Position numbers and translations under genes: made by a program. Source: Sindora glabra (lineage: Eukaryota; Streptophyta; Magnoliopsida; Fabales; Fabaceae). Taken from it: a DNA stretch of 64,000 nucleotides. The stretch lies in NCBI GenBank assembly GCA_020226215.1, contig CM035232.1:18946316-19010315 (forward strand), read 5' to 3'. Under the pieces are notes generated by a model. It was not told the DNA's origin. It did not search any database and worked only from the letters and a program-made list of their open reading frames with translations. Positions 12,940 to 26,517 of the stretch are shown in pieces (position 1 is the stretch's first letter; each line of letters starts with the position of its first letter).

Positions 12940-12947
12940 TATTTATA
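12940..12947 (-). promoter_or_regulatory. Probable TATA box of the HHP gene
   Basis: TATAAATA on the minus strand, 128 bp upstream of the HHP ATG, in the context CAGTATAAATAGAAAGG. The spacing would leave a leader of about 90-100 nt that includes the GC-rich hairpin. No other equally good TATA lies nearer the start. Confidence 0.6.
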
Positions 12948-13122
12948 CTGAAGTACCAGAGGCAGAGAGCATAGCATGTGAATGGAATTTCCCCTTTTTT
13001 ATTTATATTTATATTATATATTATATTAATATATATTCTTTGGACTGAAAATCGATTCGAATAAGAAAAAAATAAGTAAAAATGTGGTAGCTTTTATGGT
13101 GTCTCTGTAAGTTAGTATTCAC

Positions 13123-13246
13123 AGAGGTACGGTAAAATACAGGATGAAATTATTAATTTTTATTAAAAAAATTTATAATTTCATTTAACGGTCCAGATTT
13201 CATCATACCTTTGGAATCGGATACTATAGAATTTACCGTAAAAATG
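13123..13246. mobile_element. Probable short MITE with ACGGTAAA-type inverted ends
   Basis: The left end reads GGTACGGTAAAATACAGGAT and the right end, reverse complemented, reads TTTTACGGTAAATTC and then ATGATGAAATCTGG. The centre contains an AACGGTCCAGAT motif that resembles the GACCGTCAGAT centre of the MITE at 53587-53735, suggesting related families. It lies about 310 bp upstream of the HHP start. No clear target-site duplication was found, so the limits are approximate. Confidence 0.45.
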
Positions 13247-16078
13247 TATATAAAAATGGTGTAAGGTGGGTTTCATTCCTGACAGAAAATGGTTGGAGTC
13301 GACTGAGGCTATTCAAGTGACTAATGGGGGGTGCGGAATACGACATACGAACTAACTACCCAGCACATGGCCAAAAAAAAAAAAAAAGAACTAACTATTC
13401 AGCATGTAGAATTTATTAAAAATTTAGTATTTAAAAATACTTTGTGAATACTAAATAATACATTAGTAATAGAAATATTTAGATATTAAAAAATAGATTT
13501 ATAATATTAGCAATTTTTCATATATTCATATAATATATATATATGATTATTATTTTTAATGTTATTAGTGTAAGAATAATATGTATGTAATAAAAAAATA
13601 TATATTGCAAAAGTGTTAAAATCTAATTTATTATATTTATTTTGCAATCAAATGTTGAGATTTATAAATAATAAATTTTTAATAAATACATTATTTTCTA
13701 TTAAGTAAAAATACATAAAATTAATTGATTTTTTCCATAGGCAATTGAAAGTCATGATTAAATTAAAATCGATTATCAACATAAAACTGATACAACAGTG
13801 AATATAAATGGGAATTCTTACAAATTATTTCGCAGCCATTTCTTATGAATGATATTTAAAGAAGAAATTGATTTAAATAGACTTTACCAATAAATGCAAA
13901 AAAGGCTAAATATAATATTGATTTATTTTTAATAAATTTATTTTCTTCTAAAAAATATTATATAAAATGAGAGATGAATATAATTTTAAATTACTTGAGT
14001 CATATTTAATAGAAGAAATATTTACACCTATAAAAGAGGAAAATTTTTCTTATAAAGATCCAATTAAAAAATCAAATTCAAACTTATTAAAATTAAAACT
14101 TTTAAATTTTTTTATATTTTTAAAATAGCTGAATTAGAATTTTTAATTATAATATTTATTCATAAATTTCTTAAATAACTATATAACATATCTAATTACA
14201 ACTTATATTTATATTCAAGTATAAGAATATCGTGATAAAAGTTTAAGAAGTAAGTTGCAATCATAAATATATCTCTCCTAATCTACATGTTAGTTTTCAA
14301 AAGTAAAAGAAATGAATTTTAAATTATTTTACGAAATATATTAATTAAAAATAAACTAATAGTTTCTACATCAAAACTTTGTCAAAATACTACTTAATTA
14401 CAATATATTTAATTTAAAATATAGCTTTTGTAAATTAATATAAGAAAATATTAGAAAAATATAAATTGTATTTTAATTTTTAAATATTATTATTCAAAAT
14501 ATTGAACATGTAACTAATTAATTAAATTGATACTTTCTAAATGTAATAAAAAATGAATTTTGATTTTAATTTTAAAATATTTTTATAAAAATATAAAACG
14601 TAATTAATTCATATTTTATATGAAATGTTTGAATTATTTTTAATGTATTAATTAAAAATAATTTAATTAACTTAATTAAAACCTTAATAAAATTTTAACT
14701 AATCACAATGTATTTAATTTTGAATACTATATTTAAAATTTGATATCAAGAAAATATTGATAAAAGTTAAAAAAATAAAAAGAAGGGATATAGTGTATAA
14801 ATTATAAGATAATAAGAATTTAAAAAAAGAAAGAACATAAGAGTTAAAAGATAAAAGATAAATATCTGCAAGTAAAGCAATAAAAGAAAAAAAGGGAAGG
14901 AAAATAGGGTTGGGATTGAATGTTTATATACGAGAAATTATGTAAAAAATGAAATTTTATCTCAATTTTAAAATCTCTCTATAAAAAGAATAAAATATGT
15001 AATGAATTTATATTTTTTGTATGGAAAGTTTGACTTATTCTTTAAGATATATTAGTTAAAAATAAATTAGTAGTTTTGGTAATCGATAAAATTGATATAT
15101 ACTAATTTAAAAATTAAAATTAAGAAAATATTGATAAAATTTGAATAAACAATAAATAAAAATATAAATTATACTAAAAATAGGATTTCAAATATTTTCA
15201 AGATTAAAAAAGATTAATGTCAAATTATTTCTTAAGATATATTAATAAAAAAATTATAGCTTTTTATAAAATTGAATAAAGATGATAAAGAAATAAAAGA
15301 AGAGAACAAACTAGAACAAAGGAATTTTTTCTATTTCTGAATAGATGGAATCCTTCATATAACATTTATATGTATAAGTCCAAAGCACTAATTGATTATA
15401 ATAAAAAATTTTGTAAATTTCAATTATAAAAATTAATAGATAAGTTAAAAATATTTTATGGACATTCATCGTAAAATTTTCAGAATTTAGCGACGAAAAA
15501 AGTGTCACAAAATATATTTCCATTTCCAATTTTAAAAATGAAATTACAATTGATTTTAGTGATAAATTTTTATGTTCATAATCTATTGCTAATTTTAGCA
15601 TTAAATTACAAATACAATAGCAAAATGTTAAAAAAAATCATAAAATAGCAACATAATATAATAATAATCCGATATTAAATTCATTATTAAATTAAATGCA
15701 CCATATCATTAAAATAAATTGGAGATGAAGTATTCTATCACTAAATTATGAATATAACCTATTTGCAACAGAGGCTTTCCATTTTTTTAAGACGTGATTC
15801 TCTCCTCTCTCTCCCTCTGTTAATATGCTATTGCTACCTCTGGCAGTATCATCCAGCTTCCCTATTATCATTTATTGCAATCGAGAGTTTTCTTATATCC
15901 TCTTTACTTTAATTTTTTTTTTTTTGTAAAATGTTAAATATAGTGCTTGAGATTTATTTAATTGTTTTGTGAGAAATTTTTAAAAAAAATTTAATAATTG
16001 ATATTTAATTTGTGTTTTTTGTGTATTATTTAAGCATTAGAATATTTTAAAATTTTGAATATGGATTAAATTTAGAGT

Positions 16079-16330
16079 TTGATGAAGGATAATTGGGATT
16101 TGTTTGAACCAAAGAATCCTCAATTTGTCGGAGATGCCCTGAATTCCCATGTCATACAATTGAGGCTCCCCTGGTGTCTTAAAATGGGATTCACTTGTAC
16201 ATTTATCTTGTATAGGTCTAAGTCTGAGAATCATGTAATCTGCCGCGGGATGCCTGGTTACAAAGAAGGGTAAGTTGGGGTCGCGATGATGCAAGTGGAT
16301 GGGTCAACTTGAACACAATAAGAAAAAATC
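16079..16330. other. Low-AT island of unknown origin
   Basis: About 250 bp of near-balanced base composition within DNA that is otherwise overwhelmingly A/T. It is open on both strands (64 codons plus, 85 codons minus), but neither translation is recognisable. It may be a captured gene fragment, a decayed element or an organelle-derived insertion. I do not call a gene. Confidence 0.35.
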
Positions 16331-16904
16331 GAAAACTAATTGGCCAACCTAATTTTTTTTAGTGACTAAATTGTACGGAGGCACATAGTTATAAGAACCA
16401 TGCAAAAGGAATGAGGATCCTCTCTTCTTTAAAAAGAAACATGATGAATTTTGAAGAAAAATAAATATATTTTTTTGAAATTATGAATTTTAATAAAAAA
16501 TGATTTTTAAAATAAAAATTATATTTTTATCTCATTAAAATAAAAAAATAAATTAGAAGAAAATCATCTAGATCCATTAAAAAAAAAAACATTTGACTCT
16601 TGTTTGAATTCTCACTATCTCTTTGTTTGGATAGAGAAAAAATTGGAGGAAAAGAAGAAAAAAAAATTAAATTTACATTGAAGAGAAATTAAAGAAGAAG
16701 AAAATTTTAAATTTTGACTTGATTGTAAAATTTTAATTGCAGTTTTTGCTTTTACATTTTTTTCCTCTTATTTTTCCATCCAGACAATCCTTCCACTAAG
16801 AAATGGGTCCTCTTTCCTTTAGTTTGTACCTTTTAGGTCATCATACTCCACAGTTTATGAAGCACCCGGCTTTGTGACTCACAATAATGACTTTGTAATT
16901 ATTG

Positions 16905-17790
16905 CTTTGAATAAGTACTACTTTAAGAAATCATTTGAATAGTACAAAAAATAATTTCTTTTAAGAAATTAAAATTTTTAAAAAATAAATTTTTATATAA
17001 TTTTTTTTGAAAAGTATTTAAAGTTATTTAATTAATATTTAAAAAATAATTTTTTATATTTTATTTAGTTTAACATTAAATTTTTTTAAAAATATTAATA
17101 AAATAATTAATACATCTTTAATATTATTATAATATAAATTAATAAATTTTAATTATTGTTAATTAAATTTAATAAAAATAATTTTATTATTATATCCATA
17201 AATAATATAAGGAAGTAAATTTTACTTAAAAAGGAGGTGAATAAATTACTTCTCATACTCTATAAAAAATAAAGCTTTTTAAAAAATCTTATTTCCTCTA
17301 ATTGATTAAATAATGATAAATCAAATAATTCATCTATTTTCTATTTTTTATAAAATAGAACTTCTCATATGATTAAGATAAATTAAATGACCTTTAAAGA
17401 ATTATTTGATTTGTATAGGAAGTAACTTCTCATAGAAAATAAAACTTTCTAGAAAATAATTTTTATTGTAAACTTCTTGAAAAATATTCAAATTTATTTA
17501 GTTGATACATAGAAAGTTGCTTTCTAGGAAGTGTTACTAAAATAACTACTATATATTTAATATTATTATAATATAAATTAATAAATTTTAATTATTATTA
17601 ATTAAATTTAATAAAGATAATTTTATTATTATATTTATAAGTATAAGAAGTAGAACTTAACTAAAAGGAGGTGCGTAAACATCTTCCTCCAATTTGTTAA
17701 ATAATAGTTAATCAAATAACACACATCTTTTCTATTTTTTGAAAAATAAAATTTTTTATACTATTAAGACAAATCAAATTACTTCTAAGT
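16905..17790. repeat. Dispersed repeat family, two direct copies (opposite orientation to 44160-44740)
   Basis: The segment about 17090-17260 recurs at about 17550-17690: TATAAATTAATAAATTTTAA, then TAAATTTAATAAA, then ATAATTTTATTATTATAT, then an AAAAGGAGGTG motif. The reverse complement of the same unit occurs twice at 44190-44580 (there CACCTCC, AGTTCTACTT, TTATTAACACTT). Diverged pieces also occur around 28850-29950. It has no coding capacity and looks like a non-autonomous transposon with an internal duplication. Confidence 0.6.
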
Positions 17791-19001
17791 TTTTCTCCAC
17801 CCAGCAATACTCCAAGAGGAAACATCCATGTAGATTTGTTAAAATACGTGAATCCAATTTTACTAAATTAATTCAACAAATAAAAATTATATGTCAAATT
17901 AATATTAAGTTGGATTACTTTTTTAGTTGATCAAATTGTTACCATATTAGTTATAGTCTTTGTTTCAATTTAGTTTTTATTAAGTGGTTCTTAGTGAATT
18001 TTACAATTCATTATATTATTATTGTTATTATCGTTGTTAATTTTATATCATTAACTAGTTAAAATCAATTATTATTATAAATATAATTATTTTTTATTAT
18101 CATTTAAAAACTTATATCATTATTTATTATTATTATTAGCTATTACCAAAATAGTAAAAAAAATAAATTAAGAGATAATAATTTTTAATGTGAAAAATTC
18201 CTAATTAGAGGAATATAAACTACAAAATCTAATGCAAAAAAATACTATTAATTAAATAGATACAAATATTTTATCAACTAAATTCACAACATATATATAA
18301 ATATATTACTATTTTGTTGTAACAGTAATAATTTATTACTCTAATTAATACATTTATTTACTTATTGTAATTATATTATGTATGCTTAGCTACAATAATT
18401 ACTTTATGTAATTATTTTTAATTAATTTTTAAGTTTAATGATAAAGATTTTAATTTCTCACATCATTTTTATCGTTTTTAATTTTAATATAATTATTTAC
18501 TTTAATAATTTGGTGTAATATATATTGATAATATTAAATATATAAACTCATTAATTTTAATATTAATTTTTTTAATTTTGATATAATTATTTATTTTGAT
18601 AAACTTATGTAATATATATTAACAATATTAAATATATAAATTCATAAATTTTAATATTAAAAATTATTTAATATTACACATATATAATTTTAATATTATA
18701 TATATATACATACATATGTTAATAAATTATTTATTTATTATTTACTAATATTATCACACTAACAAACTAATTTAATAATATGATATATTAATACTTACCA
18801 TTTTTAATTATTTATCAAGTCGCACTAATTAATTTCAAGCCCTAATTAGTTCAAGCTACTATTATTATTTTTCATAATAATCTTAATCTCAATGTTAAGT
18901 TAAAAAAAATTATATCAATCACATATTAATCCATCAAATTCAATTTGTTTTAACGCCTCTAAGCAATTGGGTAAGACCCTCTTTTATTGTTATTATAAAT
19001 T

Positions 19002-20934
19002 GGGCAAATTACTTCCATCTCTATAATGTTTGAACTAAATATACATGATTTTTCTTATTTTAGTGGATCAAACCTCCCACAAAATTTAGACGCCATCTAA
19101 AGTAAATGGGAAATGTCATTTTTATTCTTCACCTTTATATCACTTCACATTCCTTTCATTTTCCGTTTTATTGGAAAATACACGCCACCTCTTCTTCTCT
19201 TAGCATCGTCATCATGCATGTGCAATTTGGCACGGCCGAAGCCATTAGCTATCGCCTCTATCTACAGCACAGACTACGAAAAAGACCAGCTTGAAGAACA
19301 AAAGATGATTGGATTTGAAGGATAGAATATCTTTTTCTTTTCACGAATTTGACTTAATTTAACAATCCATAATCGATTTGGGCTTCAAGTATCCTGATAA
19401 TTTTTTTTTTTTGGGAAATTTTGGGTAGGAAGAATTTTTCTTAAAAAAGATTTGGATTCACTTTGTTTTTGGATTGATTTTTTTATATGCTGATATGAGT
19501 GAGCTTTTCAAATGGATTGTTTTTTAGAATTCATATATGATGGATTGTTTTTTAAAATTCGAAATGGATTTTCTTATATTCATTTGGTGCAAATGGATTG
19601 TTTTTCAAAAAATGGTTAATTTTAGAGATTTGTTGAAAGGAAATTGGCAATGATTGTAGAGGAAAACGACGATAGCTTAGAGTGAAAATGGCTGCCATAT
19701 GATAAAGTGATGGAAGCTGAAAGAAAATGTGAAAATAAGGATGATGAGAAGGAAGATCAATGGAATCATCATGTACAATTTTGATAATTGTAGGGAGAAA
19801 AATTATTTTCTTTAATGTTCTTCAACAAAGCATTATTTTTTAAATTTGGTATTCCTCATTATGTTTAATTGCCATCAGTATATATCAAGTATTTTCTAAT
19901 AGTCAATGCACATATAATGAATTTATTCTTTTTTTTTTAGTATAATGATCTAGTATAGGTAGTCTTTTGTCTCATTTTTTTGTAGATTATTTGTTTCATA
20001 AGTTGATTTCTTTTAAATATACAATAATTATATAAAAACGTGGTACTTATATTTTTAATAAATGTGTGATATTAATTAGTATAAATAATATAAATTTATA
20101 AAAAAAGTAAAATAAAATAGTTACCTTAGAATTGTAATATGGCTTAACTGATTTTGAAAAATAATTAATATGAGTAAAAATAGTTCGATATCAAAAAAAT
20201 ATAATTTTATTTAAAAAAGGATATTTAAATAATTTAGATGATAATTATATTTTAATAAACTATGGATAACTAATTATCAAGAATAATGAAAACATATATT
20301 TGTCTTTAGCTTTGTAATTTAATTTTTGTTTATACAATAATCATATAATTTAAGTAATAATCATTCTTTCTAACAATTAATTATAATTAGCTATTATAAA
20401 ATAATTAAACTCACTGCCTGTATTTGTAATTTTTTTTTCTAGAATTATTTTTGTTTTATTGATTATATAATATAACAATATTGTGATTCTTATTTACAAA
20501 ATTCATGAAAAAGGTTACTTAATTTAATAAAATGATTATTTGTATACATAATATTTGTTGATTTCAAATTTTATACAATTTAAAATTTATTTTCAAATTT
20601 TTAAAATTAGATTGGATAGATTTTAGCCACATTGAATAAAGTATTTTACATCTTTTAAAATAAATTGAACCATTTATCAGTTTAACCATTTCAAAGCTCG
20701 AAATGGAAGCATTTGGCATTTATTAATAAGGTGATTTTCTTGTCATAAAGATAGTTAATATAGAAGAGAAAAAAATTGATATAAGAAGAAATTTAATTTT
20801 TCAAAATGGGATGCTTACATAATTTAGATGATGATTACCTTTTTAATAAATGATTGATTACTAATTACCATAAATAATAAAAATATATTTTTGTCATAAG
20901 ATATAAAAAAGTATTATATTATTGTCTTTTACTT

Positions 20935-21018
<84 letters not shown>

Positions 21019-21222
21019 TTTCTATGAAGGGTAGTTTGAGAATTAAAATTTTTAAAATGATAATGACATTAGTCATTAATGAAAATTTTCAATAAATCAT
21101 TAGCAAAAAGGGAAAAATTGTCATGTGGACAAAAAATAAGGGATAAGATTGTAGGATTTTGAAAAATGAGAGGATTCATGTATATTTAACCTAAATTTCA
21201 AGGGAAGTAGAAGTAATTTGTC
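19002..21222. mobile_element. Mutator-like (MULE-type) non-autonomous element, about 2.2 kb
   Basis: Terminal inverted repeats of about 60 bp: the left end starts GGGCAAATTACTTCCATCTC, and the right end in reverse complement starts GACAAATTACTTCTACTTCC. Both continue to a shared TAAATATACATGA. The element is flanked by a perfect 10-bp direct duplication ATTATAAATT at 18992-19001 and 21223-21232. Long TIRs with a 9-11-bp duplication are characteristic of Mutator-like elements. The inside contains no transposase and has only short frames (for example about 19113-19325), a GC-richer patch near 19190-19330, and a long TA microsatellite near the right end. TIR divergence indicates an old insertion. 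Confidence 0.75.
20939..21016. repeat. (TA)n microsatellite, 78 bp
   Basis: An uninterrupted TA dinucleotide run of about 39 units inside the Mutator-like element, close to its right terminal repeat. Such tracts are length-unstable and prone to assembly error. Confidence 0.97.
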
Positions 21223-21232
21223 ATTATAAATT

Positions 21233-22069
21233 TTAAATTTTAAGTTAACTATTTGTGTTGCTTATTTCCATCATCATAGAGTTCACTTTTGAATAGATCT
21301 ATCATTTCCTAGTAGGATACAAGTAAGAGCAAGTAGTTGAATTGGGCATAAATAAAAATGAACTTTAAAGGAACATGGTAAGATGATGTAAAGTGATAGT
21401 TTCCTATATTTAGGAAATAAGTTTATAGATAGTTTTTTGTTTTTAATTTCTTTTTCATATATAGTCAAGACCCTAGTAATATGATTACTACCTCGATAAA
21501 GACAAAAAAAAAATCAATATGATGATATAAGCTCTTCATCTTAAATTAGGTCATTTTTTATATACATAGATTAGAATTTTTATGTATATGTTTTGCATAA
21601 TCAATGTAAATGATACTAACTCAATATTATTTTCATTTATTGTAAGTTACTGAATCTTCAACAAATACAGATTGAATAACATGATTGATACTTTAACATA
21701 ATATTCTAGAAGTTAGGCGTCTAAGAATGACATCCAAACGATGAGCCACTATTTAGTTGAAAGAAAAGCACATTAAAGAGCGCCAAGGGGATAGTGATAG
21801 TTGCTAACATAAGGTTTAGGGTTTTCATAATTTGTTAGAAGTATTGGATTTAATTTTTCATTTATATGTAGGTTTCATTATTTTATATTACAATTTTATA
21901 TTATATAACTAAATAATTAATATTCAATATTATAAAATTCAATTTAAAAAATTTCTCTATTGAATATATTGGTATTGTCATTGAAAGGTATTTATTGTCA
22001 TTCTCTTAGAAAATTAAGATATTTCATAATTAATTTTTTTAATATTTTTGTACTCATGGTAGCTAATTA
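21233..22069. other. Gene-free spacer between transposon remnants
   Basis: AT-rich sequence without a supportable gene or an identifiable terminal repeat. Open frames are short and lack recognisable similarity. Confidence 0.5.
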
Positions 22070-22480
22070 GTTGTTGTGGATGAGTTTAGAGTGAGATTTT
22101 ATTTGTGGGAAATAAAATTTTATGACATGAATAAGAAAGGTAGAATCTAATGTGAGTTAAAGTTTATCTAGATTTGAATAGGAGTGTATGGATAAGATTT
22201 AGGAAACATTCTTCTAGTTTTACCCTTCAACATCTAAAAATTATTAAAATGCCCTCGATAGTATAAAAAGCCTAAAATCCCCTTATTTCTCCATTTTTTT
22301 AACTGAGAGTCCGACCTCTCCCTTTCCCTTTTCTTCTCCAACTTTGTTTTCTCAAAATTTGGCAACAAATCATCAACAACTTTAAGATATTTCTTGCATA
22401 TTATAGTCAATCTAATGTAATTCTTCTTACTTCTAAACTCAAGAGTCCAAATCTAGTTAGTTTTACTTTAAAAAGGAAGA
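22070..22480 (+). mobile_element. LTR-like block: possible U3/promoter part of a retrotransposon LTR
   Basis: From a TGTTGTGGATG start the block leads after about 190 bp to a TATA motif (TATAAAAAGCC at about 22262), followed by CT-rich leader-like sequence. The arrangement resembles the U3-TATA-R part of plant Ty3/gypsy LTRs of Tekay/Del type, but this is pattern memory, not alignment. A possible matching 3' part lies at 27400-27700. Confidence 0.35.
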
Positions 22481-24340
22481 TTTAAGGGAAAATAGCAAGT
22501 AAATTACTCTTTTGATGCCTTTTTTCCTCCTCCAAAATCTTATTAACTAGATAATATGCTTAACCTCTAAAAATGTAAAATTTAGACTAGTTAATTTGAT
22601 TATTGGATGGTTTAGTGATAATTGATAATTTGTAACTTGAATGTTATTATTGGAATAAATCCTTGTATATTGAGTGGATTAATTAGTTAAGAAATCTTGT
22701 TTGTATGATAATTTGAGCTAAAAGTAATATGTATGATTTAAAAAAGGGAAAATTTAGCATTTTATTCAACAAGCTTTGATAAAAAGCTAGAAAAGCCAAC
22801 TATATACAACTATAATAGTTGAATATAACCCAAAAAGTGTCTCTCATGCCTATATTCAACTACCATAATCGAATGCCTTATAAAGTGATGCTCTTTAGAC
22901 TAAGATATTCTACAGTAATGGAATATGAGCTCTCTAAAGCTATATATTTGAATATTATACTTGAATGCTTTTAGGAAAAGCTTAGTTAAATCTTAAGGCA
23001 AGGGGAATTGTATGTTAGGTAGTAAGTAATGTAGCTATAATTAGCTATGGATGAATTTAGTGACATTATTACCAATGAATATTATAAAATAAGAATGCTT
23101 TGTGTGTTTATACAAATAAATGTTGATTAAAATTGTTCAATTTATCATATACGTTAATATGTGATAGGAATTGAAATGGCATTCAATTAAATTTTAACTA
23201 TACAAATATGTGTGAATTATTGTATAAATGTAAATAATTGTCTATTAATTGTAAATATGGTTATGATGTGACGAAATTACTAATGTGATTGCAAATTGAA
23301 TAAAATGATAACATATGTTTAGTATAATAATGAATACAGATGAGGATTTAATATTATAAAATTATACAAAATTCATAATAAAGTTAGGAGGGATAAGATA
23401 AGACCTAGAAATTACAACATGGATAATTTATTTTTACATTGAATTTTTATTAAAAGATATGTTATGGCTGGGAATTATAAGATAAAGAGATTGTTATTGT
23501 GCTTGGAGGGACAGGGTTGAATTTATGAATGGCTAAGGCTAAAAGGAGGCATAAGGTGGTTAAATTACTGTTATCATTTTTGTGTTGGTACTAGAACTTA
23601 TATTTTCTTTGTATGGTTATAAAAAATTAAGCCTTAAGGATTCTTACTTGTGAACAATGACAAATCATGACTCTATGCCCAAGAACTCATACTTATGAGG
23701 CTTGGAGTGATTTCAATATGTTCTAAGGGTTTTCATCTCATATCTTATTTGGTTGAGCATTTGGTGAATAACGTAAAACTATATGGTCTAGTTTACTTAA
23801 AGTGGATGTGCTTAATGAAACATTGCATGAAGATCTAAAAAAGGCATATGTGTAATTGAAATAACTCAAAAGATGTATTGTTAAAGGATATGTTGTTAAA
23901 GAGGTTATCAAATTTTTCATCTTGTACTTATTAAATGCAAACACTATTAAATTTTTCAAGCCTCGCCATAAAGGAAAATTTCAAGCAAAGGCACATTGGA
24001 GAATCAAGTAGAAATTATAAGCAATGAAATATAGGAACAAGCTAGAGGTATAAAATGAACTATAAGCCTATTAGCTCTTTCTTTGGAGCTCATTTTTAAT
24101 GCGAGCTTATACGAGCAAGCCTATGTGAGTTTGTCTGCAAGATTAACTATTTTTTTAGTAATCTTTCAAGCACTTAGGAGATTTTTTTTAATCTAACCCA
24201 ATTCTCAATTTAATATTCAATGGCTTAATATAATTTTTTTAGCCTTACTTAACTAACCTATTAATAAAATGAAAAAAATTAATTGGTCAATTATAAATTA
24301 TAAAAAAATAGATTTCTTAATTCAACTTAATCCAATTCCA
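22481..24340. other. Gene-free, decayed repeat-derived DNA
   Basis: Contains short palindromic phrases such as ATTCAACTACCATAATCGAA and ACTATAATAGTTGAATATA around 22790-22960, of a kind common in LTR sequences. There is no intact reading frame with recognisable retrotransposon domains. Probably interior of a degraded LTR or element. Confidence 0.4.
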
Positions 24341-24766
24341 TTTAAAAGTGCTTTTCTCTAATCCAGTGTTTAATCTAATCTCTGCATATGCGCATCTAGT
24401 AATCTAATCACTTTTACTAATAAAATATATAAATAATGTCACCTACTTGTGAGCACAGCCATTTGTGCCATTTAAAATACATGCTTATGCGCCCCTAGCC
24501 TTATCCTGCCTCACCTTAATTATTTTACACCTTTAAGATAAGCAAACATCTATCCCTTAAAAGTGTTTTTTTTTATATCCAATATTTAATTTAATTCTTG
24601 TGTGTATATCTAATGGTTTAATAACTTTTGTTAGTAGAATAAACAAATAAATAAATAATGTTACATACTTGCAAGCTCAACCATTTTTACCCATTTAAAA
24701 CATAGGCTTATACACTCTACCCTAACTGCTTTACACTTTTAGATTAAGCATATCTTTATATTCTAT
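24341..24766. repeat. Two-copy tandem repeat, about 217-bp unit
   Basis: Unit 1 (about 24341-24557) and unit 2 (about 24558-24766) share AAAAGTG, then CCAGTGTTTAAT/CCAATATTTAAT, then TAAATAATGTCACCTACTTG/TAAATAATGTTACATACTTG, then CATTTAAAA and ACATGCTTATGC/ACATAGGCTTATAC. Shorter related pieces occur at about 28250-28330 and 45550-45620, so the unit is part of a dispersed repeat. Confidence 0.7.
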
Positions 24767-25997
24767 AAAATAATAAAGAGATTAAACTTTACATAAATAA
24801 GCATATTACTTTCATAAAAAAATTCTATCATGGTAAGAATAAGAAATGGATATAATTTAAACATAATCACTCTTTCATCAAGTGATTTTGCAACCAAGTA
24901 GGTAAAAAAGAAACATCGAATGCCTTTTTTAAAACTATAAGATGATTGGCCAATAAATTATGCATGGATGTCATATAACATTAAAAAAAACAAGATGAGA
25001 GGAGCATAATGCAAAATAATATTATCATTTTGGAGGCTAAAGTAATGCATGTTTCTAGTGTTAAAGGCAAAAATCCTATTTGTACAACAATATCATATTT
25101 CAAGGTTATTAAAAATATATGAAAACTCAACTACATCTAATTTAGGGAGCCTATCGATGTAAGTAGGTGAAGAATAATAATGACATTTGAATAAATGAGT
25201 TATGATTCACATTGATAGATCTTCACAAGAAAAGTCATTAAAGGGAGCCATTCATAATGGCATTCCAAGCAAAATAAGTTTTTTATATGTCAAACCTGGT
25301 TGATAACAAGTGATCTATAATTTTTCAAAGAAAGAAATAAATCATTAGTAGTGGAAATAAAGAAGATGTAACCACCAATGTTAAAGATATATATTTTCTC
25401 ATCGAGACTATCTCTAGTTAATCATAAAAGTAATTTGAAGGAATTTTATATACATCAAGATCATGGAAAAATGATATGAATTGATAATTATTTCAAATAA
25501 ATTTCATATACAATAAGTTTAAAGTACTAATGTCCTTATTTTTTTTAGTTATATTTACATGCGTAATTGCTTGATTGTTAATTTATATAATTAAAAATAT
25601 TTAGTTAATACTGGTCCTATTTAAGAGATATATATTAATAATAAATTAAACATATTTAGATAAAATGATATTTATAATAAATTAGAAGGTAATTTTTCTT
25701 TTATCATAATAGAACGTTTTATTGTAAGTGTTGCAACACATAAATTTTCAATTACTCACCTTATTCTCTTATAGTTTGAAAATGCTTTGAACATATATCA
25801 TTCAGTAGTATAAATTATTAGATATTCCATAATCTATACCCAAATTGTACGAAATTAATATAGTAGGAAATTTAACTTCTATGTTTTATAAATTGCATTT
25901 ACTAAATCTAGAATTGTGTATTATAAATAACATGAAATGTATATTGCTTTTTGTTCCATGTAAGGTATATGTTAGAAAGTTGAAGTATTATGTTTTT

Positions 25998-26181
25998 AAG
26001 GGTTCTGAATATATTTCATGTTAGAAATAGTATAGTGAAAAGTGTTTTGAGATGTTGAACATAATAGAGAAGGTGTTGGGAATGATTGTAAGGGTTCTGA
26101 ATATATTTTAAGTTAGAAGTAGTAGAATGAAAAGTGTTCTGAGATGCCAGACAAAATGGAGAAGTTGTTGAGAATATCTTT
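25998..26181. repeat. Two-copy tandem repeat, 92-bp unit
   Basis: AAGGGTTCTGAATATATTT begins both units (25998 and 26090). Both continue with GTTAGAA, AGTGAAAAGTGTT or ATGAAAAGTGTT, and GAGATG, and end in GGGAATGATTGT or TGAGAATAT. About 85 percent of positions agree by eye. No coding potential. Confidence 0.8.
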
Positions 26182-26199
26182 TTAGGAGGCAAGGTAATA

Positions 26200-26517
26200 T
26201 AATATTGATTGTATAAGTCACCAATATGGTATATAATATATTCAATATTGGTTAATAAAATAAAAAAATGTTAACTTTTAATTTTTAACATTGGTTGCAA
26301 CCTTAAAAATTGATATTTTTAACTTTGACTAGTTATTGAGTTATGTTTCCAACAAAAAATGATGATAATTTATTTGTATAGAAATCAACTTGATTTTTAT
26401 TTTTCATGAAATTTTTGTGACTGATGTCATGATAAATTTATAACAATACTTAATAAAATGATAATCTAAAACTAACATATAATCCATTAAATAGTTGACA
26501 TAAATATTGTAGTAGTG
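26200..26517. mobile_element. Possible right end of a CACTA-type element
   Basis: The sequence ends ATATTGTAGTAGTG at 26517, which reverse complemented is CACTACTACAATAT, the expected CACTA terminus. Inside it are ACATTGGTT-type subterminal motifs like those of the better-supported element at 39838-43763. The partner left end was not located, so the left limit given here is arbitrary. Confidence 0.35.

Larger units (their letters stand above)
13250..18990. other. Gene-free AT-rich intergenic DNA, start of the gene desert
   Basis: No supportable gene. Mostly simple A/T sequence with short, unconserved open frames. Two exceptions are annotated separately: a GC-richer island at 16079-16330 and a directly repeated block at 16905-17790. 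Around 15475-15780 the phrase TTTAGCGACGAAAAAAGTG recalls CACTA subterminal repeats, but no ends could be found. Confidence 0.6.

Noticed and set aside
13346..13411. Near-identical GAACTAACTA(C/T)(C/T)CAGCA phrases flanking an A15 run
   Set aside because: Suggests a tiny retroposed insert, but only a few bases lie between the first copy and the A run, so a simple duplication is as likely.
16037..16294. 85-codon minus-strand frame in the GC-richer island
   Set aside because: No recognisable domain, no promoter or splice context, and the opposite strand is equally open; reported only as an island.
20894..21076. Minus-strand frame of alternating Y and I
   Set aside because: Produced by the TA microsatellite.
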